Below, in pieces: positions 43,936-55,400 of a stretch of 64,000 nt of DNA (the stretch's first letter is position 1; each line of letters begins with the position of its first letter). Origin of the DNA: Gordius sp. MW1 (taxonomy: Eukaryota; Nematomorpha; Gordioida; Gordea; Gordiidae); NCBI GenBank assembly GCA_964036665.1, contig OZ038526.1, positions 30,752,001 to 30,816,000 of the forward strand, written 5' to 3'. Both the position numbers and the translations under genes were made by a program. The notes beneath the pieces are model-generated. The model saw only the letters and a list, made by a program, of their open reading frames with translations, made no database searches and was not told the DNA's origin.

Positions 43936-44705
43936 CTCGGAGTACCATCAAGCCTCACAACAGATAGAGGTCCCCAGTTTGAGTCCAAATTATTTCGGAA
44001 TCTCACGCAACTCCTTGGTGTAAATCACATCACAACCACTGCCTATCATCCACAAGCCAACGGCATGATTGAGAGATTTCATCGACAGTTGAAAAGTTCC
44101 TTGATGGCACAAGGTGACACAAACAAATGGGATGAGCTCTTACCATTAATTTTGCTTGGCATTCGAACCACATTCAAGGAAGACTTAGGTTGCACTCCAG
44201 CCGAATTAGTTTATGCACTACACTTAGACTTCCCGGCGAATTTTTCACGAACTCAAGAACACCTCATAACGCCTCCGAATTTATTAAATGCCTAAAACAA
44301 CATTTTTACCATTTACCTTTTAAAAAAGTCAGGACACAATTGACAAATGCGAGTACAACTTCACTTCTTAGGGACTGTAAATACGTTTTTATCCGTAATG
44401 ATTTCGTTCAAAAAAGTTTGGTGCCACCATATGACGGCCCGTTCAGAGTAAAGTCCAAACATGCTAAATATTTCATTATTGAAAAAAACGGAAAAGCTGA
44501 CTCAGTTTCGATCGAGCGATTGAAACCTGCATATTTAGATACTTCAACTCAGCCGCTTACGGATACCGAAAATGTAAATCCACCTCCCTCCGACGACATC
44601 GCCGGACCAGCTAACTCCGACCCAGACCTAACAAAATCAAAAGAAAACCCATATATCACATCGAGAGGAAGGCACGTGCATTGGCGCTATAAACTACTAC
44701 ACTAG
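43935..44705 (+). pseudogene. Gypsy integrase, C-terminal two thirds
   Basis: Plus strand: FGVPS-like GDLGVPSSLTTDRGPQFES holds the second catalytic Asp; TAYHPQANGMIERFHRQLKS the catalytic Glu; then FIRNDFVQKSLVPPYDGPFR and SVSIERLKPAYLD are the GPY/F C-terminal module. The zinc finger and first Asp are missing. A stop at 44293 and a frame change near it break the ORF. Confidence 0.9.
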
Positions 44706-44738
44706 CCACAACTCTCCGAGTGGAGCCCCGAGGATAGT

Positions 44739-45260
44739 TGTAGAGGCTCTTTCGCACGTTACTTTCCCTTGACCCCGTCTAGGCGAATTCTAACACGCTA
44801 CTTTATTTAATAGCCCCTCGCTTGTACTTAACCATCACGTTATTTTTATTTTAATAGCCCCTCGCTTGTACTTAACCATCACGTTATTTTTGTTTTAATA
44901 GCCCCTCGCTTGTACTTAACCATCACGTTATTTTTATTTTAATAGCCCCTCGCTTGTATTCAACCATCGCCTGATTATTCAAATGATAATGGCTCGCGCA
45001 GCTACATAAGCACAACCTTTAAAACTAACACGATTATTATTCATTTTTTCGCTAAATAATGAATTAAACCACTTCACCTATTTCCTTGAAATTCATATAA
45101 ATTACACATCTCTTTTTTTGTTCAGACACGTGGCGCAATATAATCAAAAATAGAATGTTCGAATTATACACTCAAAGGAACATAGAAATATAAAACAAAT
45201 GTATAAAACTAAATCGAAACATTACACACACGTTATCTCACAACCTTTCAAGCCTCAACA
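44739..45260 (+). repeat. LTR of the rearranged Gypsy element
   Basis: Begins TGTAGAGGCTCTTTCGCACG right after the integrase region and a CTCTCCGAGTGGAGCCCCGA tract that may be the polypurine side. It contains the 44-bp tandem array below. Its last ~130 bases resemble 41490-41596. The end is estimated from that similarity. Confidence 0.7.
44808..44965. repeat. 44-bp tandem repeat within the LTR
   Basis: Four copies of AATAGCCCCTCGCTTGTACT TAACCATCACGTTATTTTTATTTT-type units; the last is slightly diverged (TTCAACCATCGCC). Confidence 0.9.
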
Positions 45261-45299
45261 GATATACTGCTTTATTTAAGTCCAAGGTTTGTTATGTTT

Positions 45300-46625
45300 A
45301 TTTTCACTTCTTTAGGTTTTCGCAAACTTTAATTATTATTATATTTTCAAAATGTTACCAAATGAATATTAAGGCAATTTTAAAGTACGACTAGCCAATA
45401 TTTTGTGTAAATTACGGCAATAATTTTCACATAGGCATTTGCATATATTTTAACATTATTATGTCCTTACTTGCTATTATATTCTGAAAGACACAACATA
45501 ATGGGCGTTCGTGGAACTAACGAGTAAGATAAGAAATCTCGGCCCCCAAAAATTACCACCTAGCCTAATAATTTATTCTCGCTTAATTGGCCCGGCGCGA
45601 AGTAAGCTCTCTGTTAAAAGTTGTTTTTAGATTGATAAGGGCCTAACACCATTTTTTAATGGGGGGGGGGGGGCTACACGGCAAGGTGAGAGGCTAATAT
45701 AAGGTTTGCGCGGCGCAACTTTTAAATCAAGTCTAATGGTAAATTAATACTTTAAATGGGACAAAGTTATTGGGGTAGGTAAAAAATATAGGCTAAAATG
45801 AAGAGGTGAGGACGGTGTATTATTCAACTGAAAATTCATGCTGTGTATACAACGAGAGCACACCATTATGACCAGGTCAAAAATTCATTAACTAAATACC
45901 TGTAACCATCGTTCTTGCGAAGATCTGCAAGGAACGGCTAGAAAGCCTCATAAATCTCACGCCGACCATCAACGGGTAAAATAAAGAAATACGTGAGAGC
46001 AAGCCCGATAGAATTCAACAATAGCCGTGGGTGAGTCAATGTGCAACAATAGATGACATTGTAATTATCGCTAGATAGCTAATCAAATGAATGCGACATC
46101 ACAAACCGTACTAACATTGACTTGCCTGGTAAGGACAATCCAATGGTGCACGAACTCTTTATCATAGAGGTGAAAGAATTGGACGTTAAAAATAACGTGA
46201 TATTGTCATTCTATATTCACGTTGGGTAGGTCTTTTGGTGCCATTAATGTCGGTTTTTGCCCTGATGACATTCAATAGCTTGGCTAGATCCGAATTCGTG
46301 AAATATTTTATTAATCCAGGATCCTCTGCATTTTAGGTTTCATAATTGGGGCCTTTATAATATCGACCTCAGACAAATGTTCAATTCCCTGAACTGATGC
46401 GTCAAAAAATATATTGTTTTATGGGGGTTTTTAGAAAAGGTCCAGAGATTAACGTTGCTGATTAAAAGGCAGAAAAAAGACGGAAAATCGGAGGACGGCG
46501 ATCGAGGATAATTTTATTTTTTTATCTTAATTAATATAGACTTTAACGTACTACACAATTCTTTATTTAATTTAACAATATAAATAGTATATCGCAAGAT
46601 AAAATAATATGAAAAATTATACATG
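45300..46625. other. No recognisable gene
   Basis: Moderately AT-rich. A plus-strand fragment near 46110-46220 translates to DLPGKDNPMVHELFIIEVKE but is surrounded by stops. It might be retroelement debris; I cannot assign it. A poly(G) run lies at 45661-45673. Confidence 0.4.
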
Positions 46626-46658
46626 TGAGATGGGGGGGGGGGGGGGGGGGGTTGTATA

Positions 46659-47094
46659 CATAGAATAGATAGACTGCTCATCAACGCAAAAAATGTGTAC
46701 CCTTTACACCATTTTAATGTTAACATGGTAAAGTGATGATTATATAGATATTAATAATTTTTGTAAATTAAATAATCTTAAAAAGGTAAAAAAATATTGA
46801 ATTGGGTACATATCAAAAACAGTATTTTAAAATAAATATCATTTACACAATACATCCAAATTATGTAAACTGTGATGAAAGTTTGTTTAATAATATAGCG
46901 TCATTAACATTTTGTATATTATTAATTTTTTGACGTTCGTTCAAATTTATAAACTAGTGAGGAAGGCAAATTGACTGTTATAGCGCATAATGAGAAAATT
47001 AAAATACACCAGTTGTCGTTTTCAAAATGGAGGAAAATTTGACGCACAATTTATCATATGGAACATATGGCATGAGCAGTCTATCTAGTCTATG
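46659..47094. mobile_element. 436-bp TIR element
   Basis: CATAGAATAGATAGACTGCT at the left and AGCAGTCTATCTAGTCTATG at the right are inverted repeats. It is preceded by a G-run (46632-46651). The interior is AT-rich and non-coding. A related end lies at 38263. Confidence 0.8.
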
Positions 47095-47748
47095 TTTGTA
47101 TGTGGCAATAATTTTTTACTGATTTAGAATAAACGATTTTGTAATTATAATTTAGTTTTTTCTGTAGGGTTATCAGATTCAAGTATTGTCAGATTCAAGT
47201 GCGTAATAGAACGCACTAATTGGCTACAAGCGTAAAAGTAACAAGATCACGTGATTTAAGCCACATCTCCATTGGTTATGAGCTTTATACAAAACAATTG
47301 AACGCGTAGAAAACACCCGTTAGGAGAATAATAAACAAGTGTTACCAGATTCAAGCTAATAAACCTACAAACAACTCTAACCATTTTCAAGTGTTTTCCG
47401 AATTGAAAATTGGTAGGATAATAAGTTGTTAAGTAAGTAATATATAACATGTTTTTATAACGTTTTAGATATTAAAGAGTGAAATACTTGTGTTTACAAA
47501 ATATATAACATTTTCTGGAAATATTTAAAGTTATAATAAGACATGAAGAGGAGAAATAAATAGTAATGAAGAGTTATCACGATGGCCCAACAAACTCTAT
47601 CAAGAAAATCTGGAAAGTCACATGGGGATTAATAAAACTAGGAACAAAAAATATCTAAAAAGTGCATCATATTTCTAATCATTGTAAATATGTTCATTTA
47701 GGTATTAGTGGCCCATTATGTGTTCAGATATAAATGATTATTAGCATC

Positions 47749-50633
47749 TAGAGATGGGTAATTTCCCGAGAATTTTCATCGAGGGAATATTCCCAGGGAA
47801 AATAGGGAATTTTGGGGAAAAAACGGGAATTTTTGGGAAATAACGGGAATTTTGGGGAATTCATGGGGAAAATAAATACTTTGATTGTTAATATATAGTC
47901 TTAGATGAAAAAAAGATGCTAGGGTGTAAAATGAAATGCTAATAAAGTTTATTTCTCCAATAATACACAATATTTCATTACAAATTTACATAAAAATATA
48001 CATTAAAAATTGTCAATATCTAAACTGTCACTATCGTCATTTAGCGATGAAATTGATTCATCAGATGAAGATATTGAGCGCGCTTTTGCATTAAAATTGA
48101 TACTACTTTTCAAGTGCATGTTGTGCCTTATGGACACTAGCTTTTTCACCTTGTCGTTTTTCATTCGATTTCTTGATTTAGAATGTACATAACCAAATGT
48201 GGACCAAATTCTTTCTGTGGCAGCACTGGTAGCTGGAATTGAAAAGAGTTTCACGGCAATTTTAGATAAGGGTTGGTTAGTGCACAAGCCTTTCCACCAC
48301 GTCAAGGGTGAAATGTAACTAGCGCTATCCCATATTGACCGCTCAGCAAACAACCCGTCTTTAGCACGAAATTCTGCCAAATTGGCAATAACTTGGCCTA
48401 TATTGAAATTATAGCCTTGAGAAATAATCTTGATAGCGTTAATTGCTTCAGCTATTTCTTTTGTAGTAAGGTTGACTCCACAATAACGTGGATCAAGCAA
48501 GTTAGCTGCCATATGAAAATCCTTACAGCAAAACGATTTCCTTTTGCTCACGAATTTTTTAATAACACTTGCATCAATTAGGCTAAACTCCTTACTAGAA
48601 ATTTCGCTGAAATGGGCTTTAATAGTATGAAATGCTTCCGGTACATCAGACAATAATCCAGAGTCACTTTCTATGCAAGTTATTTTGGTCAAAATTACAT
48701 CTAAAAAAATGTAATTTTTTTTTATTTTCTCCCAAAAAACATCATTATCAAGCAAATTTAAACGTTTGCTTCGATCAGCAAATGTATCTGTTAAAGCTAG
48801 TTCCTGCAAAGTATCTTTGTTTACTAGGAAACTATTAAGCATTATAACTATACCACCCCACCTTGTTGGACAGGGTATTTTCAAAGTTGTGAGTCGATTT
48901 TTGTTACATTGTTTTTCTTTAAAAGTTGATGATAATATTGTATAAATTTAATGTATTTTATAATTTGTTTAACTTTAGCTGTAATATTTTGGATGGTAGG
49001 AATTTTGTTGGAGATATCTTTTATTAATAAATTAAGCCCATGAGCTGCACAGCCAAAGCACTCAATTGAAGGATGTTTAGACTTAACTATTTCCCAAGCC
49101 TTCTTCATATTTTTAGCGTTGTCAGTAACTATGGCAACAAATTTTTGAGTGCCAATTTCTTCCATCACCTTTAGGAATTGATCAGCTATATAATCCCCAG
49201 TATGGGCATTCGTCCCTGTATCTATAGATTTTAAAAATATGGGTTTCGGTGTCATTATTATAAAATTGATTATGGACTCCCCCCTAATGTTTGTCCAACC
49301 ATCACTAATTAATGTAAAATTAGAACCTGATTCTAGTTTTTCATTTATAACTGCTTTGATCTTGTCAAATTGGTCATTTAGCAAAGAACCTCCTATTGCC
49401 TTTCTTGGTGGAATTCTGAAGGATGGTTTTATAGATTTGAAAAAGTCCTTCCAATAATAATTTTCTATTATGTTAAACGGACAATTTGACATATAGATAG
49501 CCAGTGCAAGCTTTTCATTTAATCTTTCTTGTTGCACTGGAGTCATGCTATCGAAATATTGATTAATATTTGATGTGGATTGTTTTGAAGTGTTAAAATT
49601 TGTTGTTAACTCAGGTGTTGTTACAGTGGGGTGTTTGTGTTCTGACGCAGAAAAAGTTTTAGATGATTCTGCTGAGGATATTGAAAAAACTTCTAGTTCT
49701 GAGCATTTTGTTTCACTTGCATATTCTGGGCATTTTTGTATATGGATAGACATTTTTGTTGGGTTGGGGAAGTCATATTTATGGTTGCAATAGTTGCAGA
49801 TGGCAATAAAGCCTTTCTTATTGGAGGATGTATGTCTACCAAAATGTTTCCAGATATCAGATGGTTTTCTAGGCATCTTACCAGATTAAAATTTATTTAA
49901 TGATTTAAAATATAGGCCAATCCAATACAGCTAAAAGCTAGTTAAAAATAAAATGCTAGTATAATTTTACTTGAGTTTAAGTGTAAGTGTTTTTTAAAAT
50001 ATTAAATAGGATATCAAATTGAATGTCAAATAGATTTAGCTAAAAAAATTTTAAATTTAATTATACTTATACATAATCTTACCTGAGGTTTAAATTAAGT
50101 TGTTTATATTATTAAAATTGTAGGTGTGTTTGTAAAGTAGAAACAAAAAATAGTGCTAGATAAAATATAGGGTAATACAGAATTTAAATTTTAATGGTGT
50201 AGGTGTAATAATACCTAAATAGTTGATTTGCAACTTATATTTCAAATTCAAACAAGCTAAAAGCTACTTTAAATAAAATTGTTTATATGTATTTTATTTA
50301 CTTAGATGAGTCAAACAAATAGGGTAAACTTTTTGAATATACAATAAGCAAGTCAAATTCCAAAATAAAAGCTAAAAATTTAAATTCTGATGTTTATATT
50401 TTACTTGAATTAGGTGATTGACTAGAAGGTTTCAATTAATTTTAAATAGGCGGAAAAATGCTAATAGAAGTTTCCACGAGGAAAATATAAAATTCTAAAT
50501 AATTAAAATCAATTTAAAAATAAAATATTGCGTAAATTTTGTGTCAAAAACATTAATTTTTTTAAGGGAATTTATCATAGGGAAAATTCAATTTTCCCGC
50601 GTCCCGGGAATATTCCCCCCTGTGCCATCTCTA
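47749..50633 (-). mobile_element. Nearly complete hAT transposon
   Basis: Inverted tips TAGAGATGG (left) and CCATCTCTA (right), with subterminal GGGAAAAT/GGGAATATTCCC motifs at both ends, inside a perfect 8-bp duplication TTAGCATC (47741-47748 and 50634-50641). At 2885 bp it carries a transposase on the minus strand (49876-48003), open except for one frameshift. Intact tips, an exact duplication and the open gene suggest recent activity. Confidence 0.95.
48003..49876 (-). CDS. hAT transposase with BED zinc finger (one frameshift)
   Basis: Reads as 331 codons (49876-48881) and 293 codons (48884-48003), overlapping by 4 bases in different frames, so a single-base indel near 48884 separates them. 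Together about 620 aa, a normal hAT length. Features: N-terminal BED finger (WKHFGRHTS, CNYCNHKYDF, HIQKC; residues about 9-50); RNase H-like core with SDGWTN (first Asp), IVTDNAKNMKKAW (second Asp), FGCAAHGLNLLIKDI; then after the shift KIPCPTRWGG; LLDPRY; and the C-terminal dimerisation block PATSAATERIWSTFGYVHSK with the catalytic Glu. The enzyme would cut and paste the surrounding element and perhaps related non-autonomous copies. It is likely inactive as read unless the shift is an assembly error. Confidence 0.92.
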
Positions 50634-50641
50634 TTAGCATC

Positions 50642-51130
50642 TCATAACCATTTTGATGTAATGATATTTATTTAAATAAAATTTATATATCCATTGTTTT
50701 ATATTACTGTGTTTGTTATATAAACTTAAGCAATAATTAAGTCATAACTTTAATATCAACAAGGAACAAAATATCTGAAAAGTACATCACATTTCTAATT
50801 ATAGTAAATATGTTCATTTAGGTATTGGTGTCCCAATATGTGTTCACATATTAATATAACCATTTTGATGTAATGATATTTATTTAAATAAAATTTTTAT
50901 ATCCATTGTATTATATTACTGTGTTTGTTATATAAACAGCAATAATTAAGTCATAACTTTAAAATAAACAAGGAACAAAATATCTGAAAAGTACATTACT
51001 TTTCTAATCAAAGTAAATATGTTCATTTAGGTATTGGAGTCCCAATATGTGTTCAGATATAAATGATTATACAGCACCTCATAACCATTTTGATGTAATA
51101 AATGATAATTATTTAAATTAAAAAAATATA
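50642..51130. repeat. ~210-bp tandem array (also 47635-47748)
   Basis: AAATATCTGAAAAGTACAT, GTAAATATGTTCATTTAGGT and CATTTTGATGTAATGATATT recur in order near 47640, 50765 and 50972. The first unit is split by the hAT insertion at its TTAGCATC site. About three units remain, ~85-90% alike by eye. Confidence 0.8.
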
Positions 51131-51625
51131 TTACTGTGCTAAACTTAAGTAGTTATCAATGGAAATTACATATTATAAAACTAGGTTTGAAAATATAATT
51201 TCAATGATCTTTATCAAATCAAAAGACTTATTATAAATGAGCAAATAAAAAATAGTTATCAATATATATATTTATATATGTCATTAATTTTGATTTATTT
51301 TGTTTACAAATTTAAAAATGGCTGTTAATCACGACGTCAATCAAAGTCAGATAGACACTTGAATCTGATCATACTTGAATATGATAACCTGACACCGGCG
51401 CATCTATCAAAATATAAACGCTGAAAGTCATCGCATATCAATGGTTATAAAAACTATTAAATTAAGTACACCACAATCTAGATAAAGTTGTTTAAAGACC
51501 ATCCACATTGGTTATTTAGTTTTGGTTTATGGATTGAAACTTTGAATGACCACTTTGCGCATTCATAAAGTAGAACAGGTAGTTACAGATAGAGCAGGAA
51601 TTAAATTCTTTAGAATTTTATTCAA

Positions 51626-52019
51626 TTATTTAGATACCCTTAGATGAGTGTATGTGTTATGGGAGAGAATGACCATAGTTACCGACTCGAAATGAGGACT
51701 AAAGTACCTCCATTTAAATGCTGTCAAAAGGGAGTGTCGATCTCGAACCAGATCCGTGGCACTAATAAAAATGTATTGAGATCGGGCCCCCTGCTCACTT
51801 GAAGAGTGGGTGTAGGAATTTACTTGACCAAGTATGGTTATCCTTGAGGGCTTCAGCTTTAATTTTGTCCGCGTCAGGGGCTTTATGACGCTTATAAACG
51901 GTGGTTCTACACTAATACAGGAAGTAGGGGTACTTCTGAAATTATTAGTAAAATCTAATTTTAAGTCAGACAAGGGATTAAGGTTGGGATGATAAGAATA
52001 GAGCGAAAGGGATCTTCCT
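51626..52019 (-). other. Open frame of unknown origin next to CTCGT element
   Basis: A 233-codon minus-strand frame spans 52327-51626, but its first ~100 codons lie in the CTCGT element. Only the last ~131 codons (from GRSLSLYSYHPNLNPL to NTYTHLRVSK) are outside it. No domain is recognised. It could be retroelement debris or chance. Confidence 0.35.
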
Positions 52020-52027
52020 ATGTCTTC

Positions 52028-53442
52028 TAGTGTTTCGATCTCGTCTCGGTCTCGAAAGCAAAATCTCGTCTCGTCTCGGTTTAGTAAAACCTCGGTCTCG
52101 TTTCGACGAGAATTCTCGTCTCGTCTCGACTTTTGTTTTAAAAATATAGGATTAAAAATTTCTCCTGTTCTATTAAAAAATGTTAAATAAATGTTTACGA
52201 ATCCAGATGGCAAACCTTTATATTTTTTGAAAACCTTTGTACACAAACTTTTTAAAAATTTAGCGGGACACGACATCTCAATATGAATTAATTCATAAAG
52301 ATAACTTTCTATGGAAAGTTCAGACAAAAAAAACTATAAATTAATTTGAAGTATAGAAAATTAAATTTTATTGTTCTAGCAAATTATAAGCAAATTATAA
52401 CATTTGTATCAAATTCACTGTGTCTGTTAACTATAAAAGACTTAGAATTATAAGTTCGCTTATAGTTGACTTAGTTGCTTAATTGAGCAAATTGAAACCC
52501 TTTATTAACCCTGGCTAAAGCTTCATAGTAGACCTTAACATCTTTAGGCAAACGTTTAAGTCCATTGATATTACCATCATCAATTATAGCCCATAGTGTT
52601 TCTTTCATGTATACTAGAGCGTTATAAACTACGAATTATTTACAGAATTAATAACTTGTTGCACATATTAAAACGTTGTAAAAACAACAATTAAAGCAGC
52701 ATTATTATAGGATTAAGGTTCACGTATTTTAATTTATGACAAAAATCATTATATCAAATTTATATTCCAAATAATTAACTTAAAATTCTAACTGACTTTG
52801 CAATTAAATAGTTATTTATCAAATACAGTATAGGTTCGTGAATTTGCACCATGTATTCACATAATGTCTTTTTAAGGTTCAAGTATTTGGGAGATGTACT
52901 ATAAATTGAAGCATAAAAACTTCTATAAAACCAATTTATAATTAGCGCATCATTCAGGATGAGTAATTAAATACACTTTTAATATTTAACATTCCATCAA
53001 AACTCATTCTAAGCGTAAAATTTGTAATATTTAATAATGCTATGGATACAAATATGTGATATATATTTATATATTATAAAATTAATCACATACCCTAAGG
53101 GTTAACCATACTAAGGTAAATGATTGCCAAAGTTTAAAATTTTTGCAAAATATATAAAATTTACTACACTCAGAAATTTTTTAATATTAAATATATTCCA
53201 TACAATTCATTTACACTTAGTTCCTTAAATGTAAGTCATGCAAATTAAAATACACAGTGATTCCCTAAAATCTAACGATCAATAAAAAGTCAAGATCTCG
53301 CCGAAAAATCTCGTATCGTCTCGTCTCGACATCGAAATTCTTGTCTCGATCTCGACTCCATTTTCGAATTCTCGTCTCGTATCGTCTCAGTTTTTCGAGA
53401 CAAGACGAGAGCGAGATTTTTTTCGGTTTTTCCGCATCACTA
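52028..53442. mobile_element. CTCGT-repeat TIR element, copy 3
   Basis: TAGTGTTTCGATCTCGTCTC ... TTTTTCCGCATCACTA with the same interior as copies 1 and 2. Flanks ATGTCTTC (52020-52027) and ATATCTTC (53443-53450) match at 7 of 8, consistent with a slightly decayed 8-bp duplication. Confidence 0.88.
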
Positions 53443-54185
53443 ATATCTTCGTTTGAATTAAGTAGTCGTTAAAATAGCATAAAATAATTGTGTTTATTAA
53501 AGTGGGTGTTGCGAGCTGCCTGTTCTGCATCATTTAGTATATAAGAGATAAATTTTTTTTGTAGACGTCCCTATCCAACGTTTTATTTACATTTCAGAGT
53601 CTAGTCTTTATAGACATTATAGCGGGATTTGATTAGAGTGAATGTTCTATGAGAAACAAGGTTTCGGGATTGATGTGAAGTTGATTCTCCTAAACGGGGG
53701 TGAAGAACTTAGTGAGTAGGCTATTATGATCATTTAACAAAAGTGCTAAATTGACAAGTGTTTTCGAGTCTGTTTAGAGTCCAGCGACTAGATGAGCGGT
53801 GTATTTTGCTATTCGTAAACCTGTAGGGTTACTTTGGATTTTTTTCAGATTTGTGAAGAGTGATTGACGAAATGATCCATATTTATATTAAGCTAGATTT
53901 ATGACTATTCTGACGTGTCTTAATTTGCATGAGATATGGTTAATTTCGGTGCCACGGTGTCTCTCGTTTTTTGGTAACTATGTAGACTATCTAGAGGGAG
54001 TTTGGTGAATCTAAAAGTCCCCTTTAATATGTGTTTTTAGCATCATCTCTTAAGTACTATTCCTATTGGTCTGTTTTAAGAAATTGGATCCTACGCAAGC
54101 AAAATTGTCTTTTTCTTTACGGACTAGGGATGAGTTAAAATCGCCTTATATTCTTTTTATGTTATTAAATTTAAGTAACATCTCG

Positions 54186-54578
54186 CGTTGGATGCTATGA
54201 AAAAAGTCTTTATTAAATCAAACTTTCGAGTGTATTGTTGACATAGTAAATACTTTGGACCTTCAAGTTACGTTTAACGAAGATGCCAACACGAGTTGTG
54301 GGTTCCTGTCTTCGCTCGGAGGCAAAAAATTGATATTTATTGATGGGGATATATTTCCATTAAGATTTCCAAGTCTGTTGTACCCTTAAGATACAAATGT
54401 TGTTGTGGGCGGCAAAGGTTTTAAGTGTCTGTGAATTCCTAGGTCATTAAGCAATTTGCATTTAGAAACACTTTAGTTAACTTCATTACCTAGATAGTAT
54501 TTCAAATGAGAAGTGCTGGGAATATTAAAGTTTTGTCGGTGTGGGTTTAAAATAAATATAGATAAAAAATGAGTGATG
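54186..54578. repeat. Duplicated ~390-bp repeat, copy 1
   Basis: Starts TTGGATGCTATGAAAAAAGT and ends ATATAGATAAAAAATGAGTG. It matches 63114-63505 with scattered substitutions, same orientation. Nature unknown: no TIRs, no coding frame. Region 53450-54185 before it shows nothing recognisable. Confidence 0.85.
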
Positions 54579-55039
54579 ATATAAAGTATAAAATTATATA
54601 ATATGGTAAACTTTGGAGAATAATAAATTGATATGCGGGAATTCTAGCGTTATTCGTGATAATTTGTAGCGGAAAAAACGTGATTCTCGATTGTCGAAGG
54701 TCGAGGCTAGCATCGATTAGGGCTTAACAATCAACATATATGCATGAGGATAATTTTCTTGCCCTATAGCAAACGATATTTTTTTATATTAGACAACGTG
54801 TCGTATTCGAAGATTCAACAAAAGACAAGTGCTTTGAACGTTGCCTAATTGGCGTCGGACAACTGTCCTTAAGGTATTTCATTCAGCAACAAAGGGGTAC
54901 AATTGAACGAAAGAAACGTTAGGGTGCCGTTCAATAAGGACAACTAACAAAGAGGAAATAAGTCAAATCGGGGTTTGCAACGCACTTTTTTAAATATATA
55001 AAAAAGCCCCAATGATTCAGCATCCTAGAAGTTAACAAA

Positions 55040-55400
55040 ATCAAGAACAAACTCTTAGAAGGTCAGGAGCAACAATCAGCTTTCAAAACACTAAAAATCG
55101 CCCTGCATCGCTTCGGTGATTTGGAGTTAGTATTAATAACGGAGCCTTAGGAAAGGTACTATGGGATGTTAGGGTACTTAGCTACGTTATTATATACAAG
55201 GTACAGGATTATGCGGCAAATATTTGTATGGTTGATTACGAACTTGCTTTTACCGAGGAAATATTTTAAACCCACTTAATCATTTATTTTGTTTGACTTC
55301 AAGAGAACACTCACAAAATGACCTTACAACAACTTAAAGTATGAATAAGGGTGGGTCAAGTCATAAGAAAGTCGAAAAGGAGGTATTGCAATATATATAA
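55040..55400 (+). pseudogene. Retroelement RNase H debris
   Basis: EGQEQQSAFKTLKIALHRFG followed by DLELVLITEP resembles the start of a Gypsy RNase H domain (EE...AF..LK.AL....VL). Later short frames (DYAANICMVDYELAFTEE) are degenerate. Weak and heavily decayed. Confidence 0.45.

Larger units (their letters stand above)
41480..45260 (+). mobile_element. Rearranged Gypsy retrotransposon remnant
   Basis: The right LTR starts TGTAGAGGCTCTTTCGCACG at 44739 and ends near 45260. A related LTR 3' portion (CACACGTTTCTCACAACCTT) is at about 41490-41596. In between, integrase is on the plus strand (43935-44705), but protease and RT lie on the minus strand (about 43935 down to 42361), so the interior has been inverted. 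At 42315-42405 the LTR start occurs as a palindrome: TGTAGAGGCTCTTTCGCACG, then the exact reverse complement of the first ~57 bases of the LTR. A hAT element (43025-43796) later split the protease. The segment 41700-42310 has open frames but no recognised domain. Confidence 0.8.
47167..51389. mobile_element. Large TIR element containing a tandem array and a hAT
   Basis: Left GGGTTATCAGATTCAAGTAT then TGTCAGATTCAAGTG; right CACTTGAATCTGATCATACT then TGAATATGATAACC. These are inverted repeats of about 36 bases with a few mismatches. The inside is a ~210-bp tandem array interrupted by the autonomous-type hAT at 47749-50633. Without that insertion the element is about 1.3 kb. No transposase of its own and no clear target duplication. 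Confidence 0.65.

Noticed and set aside
45880-46350. Possible retroelement coding debris
   Set aside because: Short stretches look protein-like but stops in every frame and no identifiable motif prevent assignment.
48010-49793. Plus-strand ORFs opposite the hAT transposase
   Set aside because: Shadows of the transposase frame.
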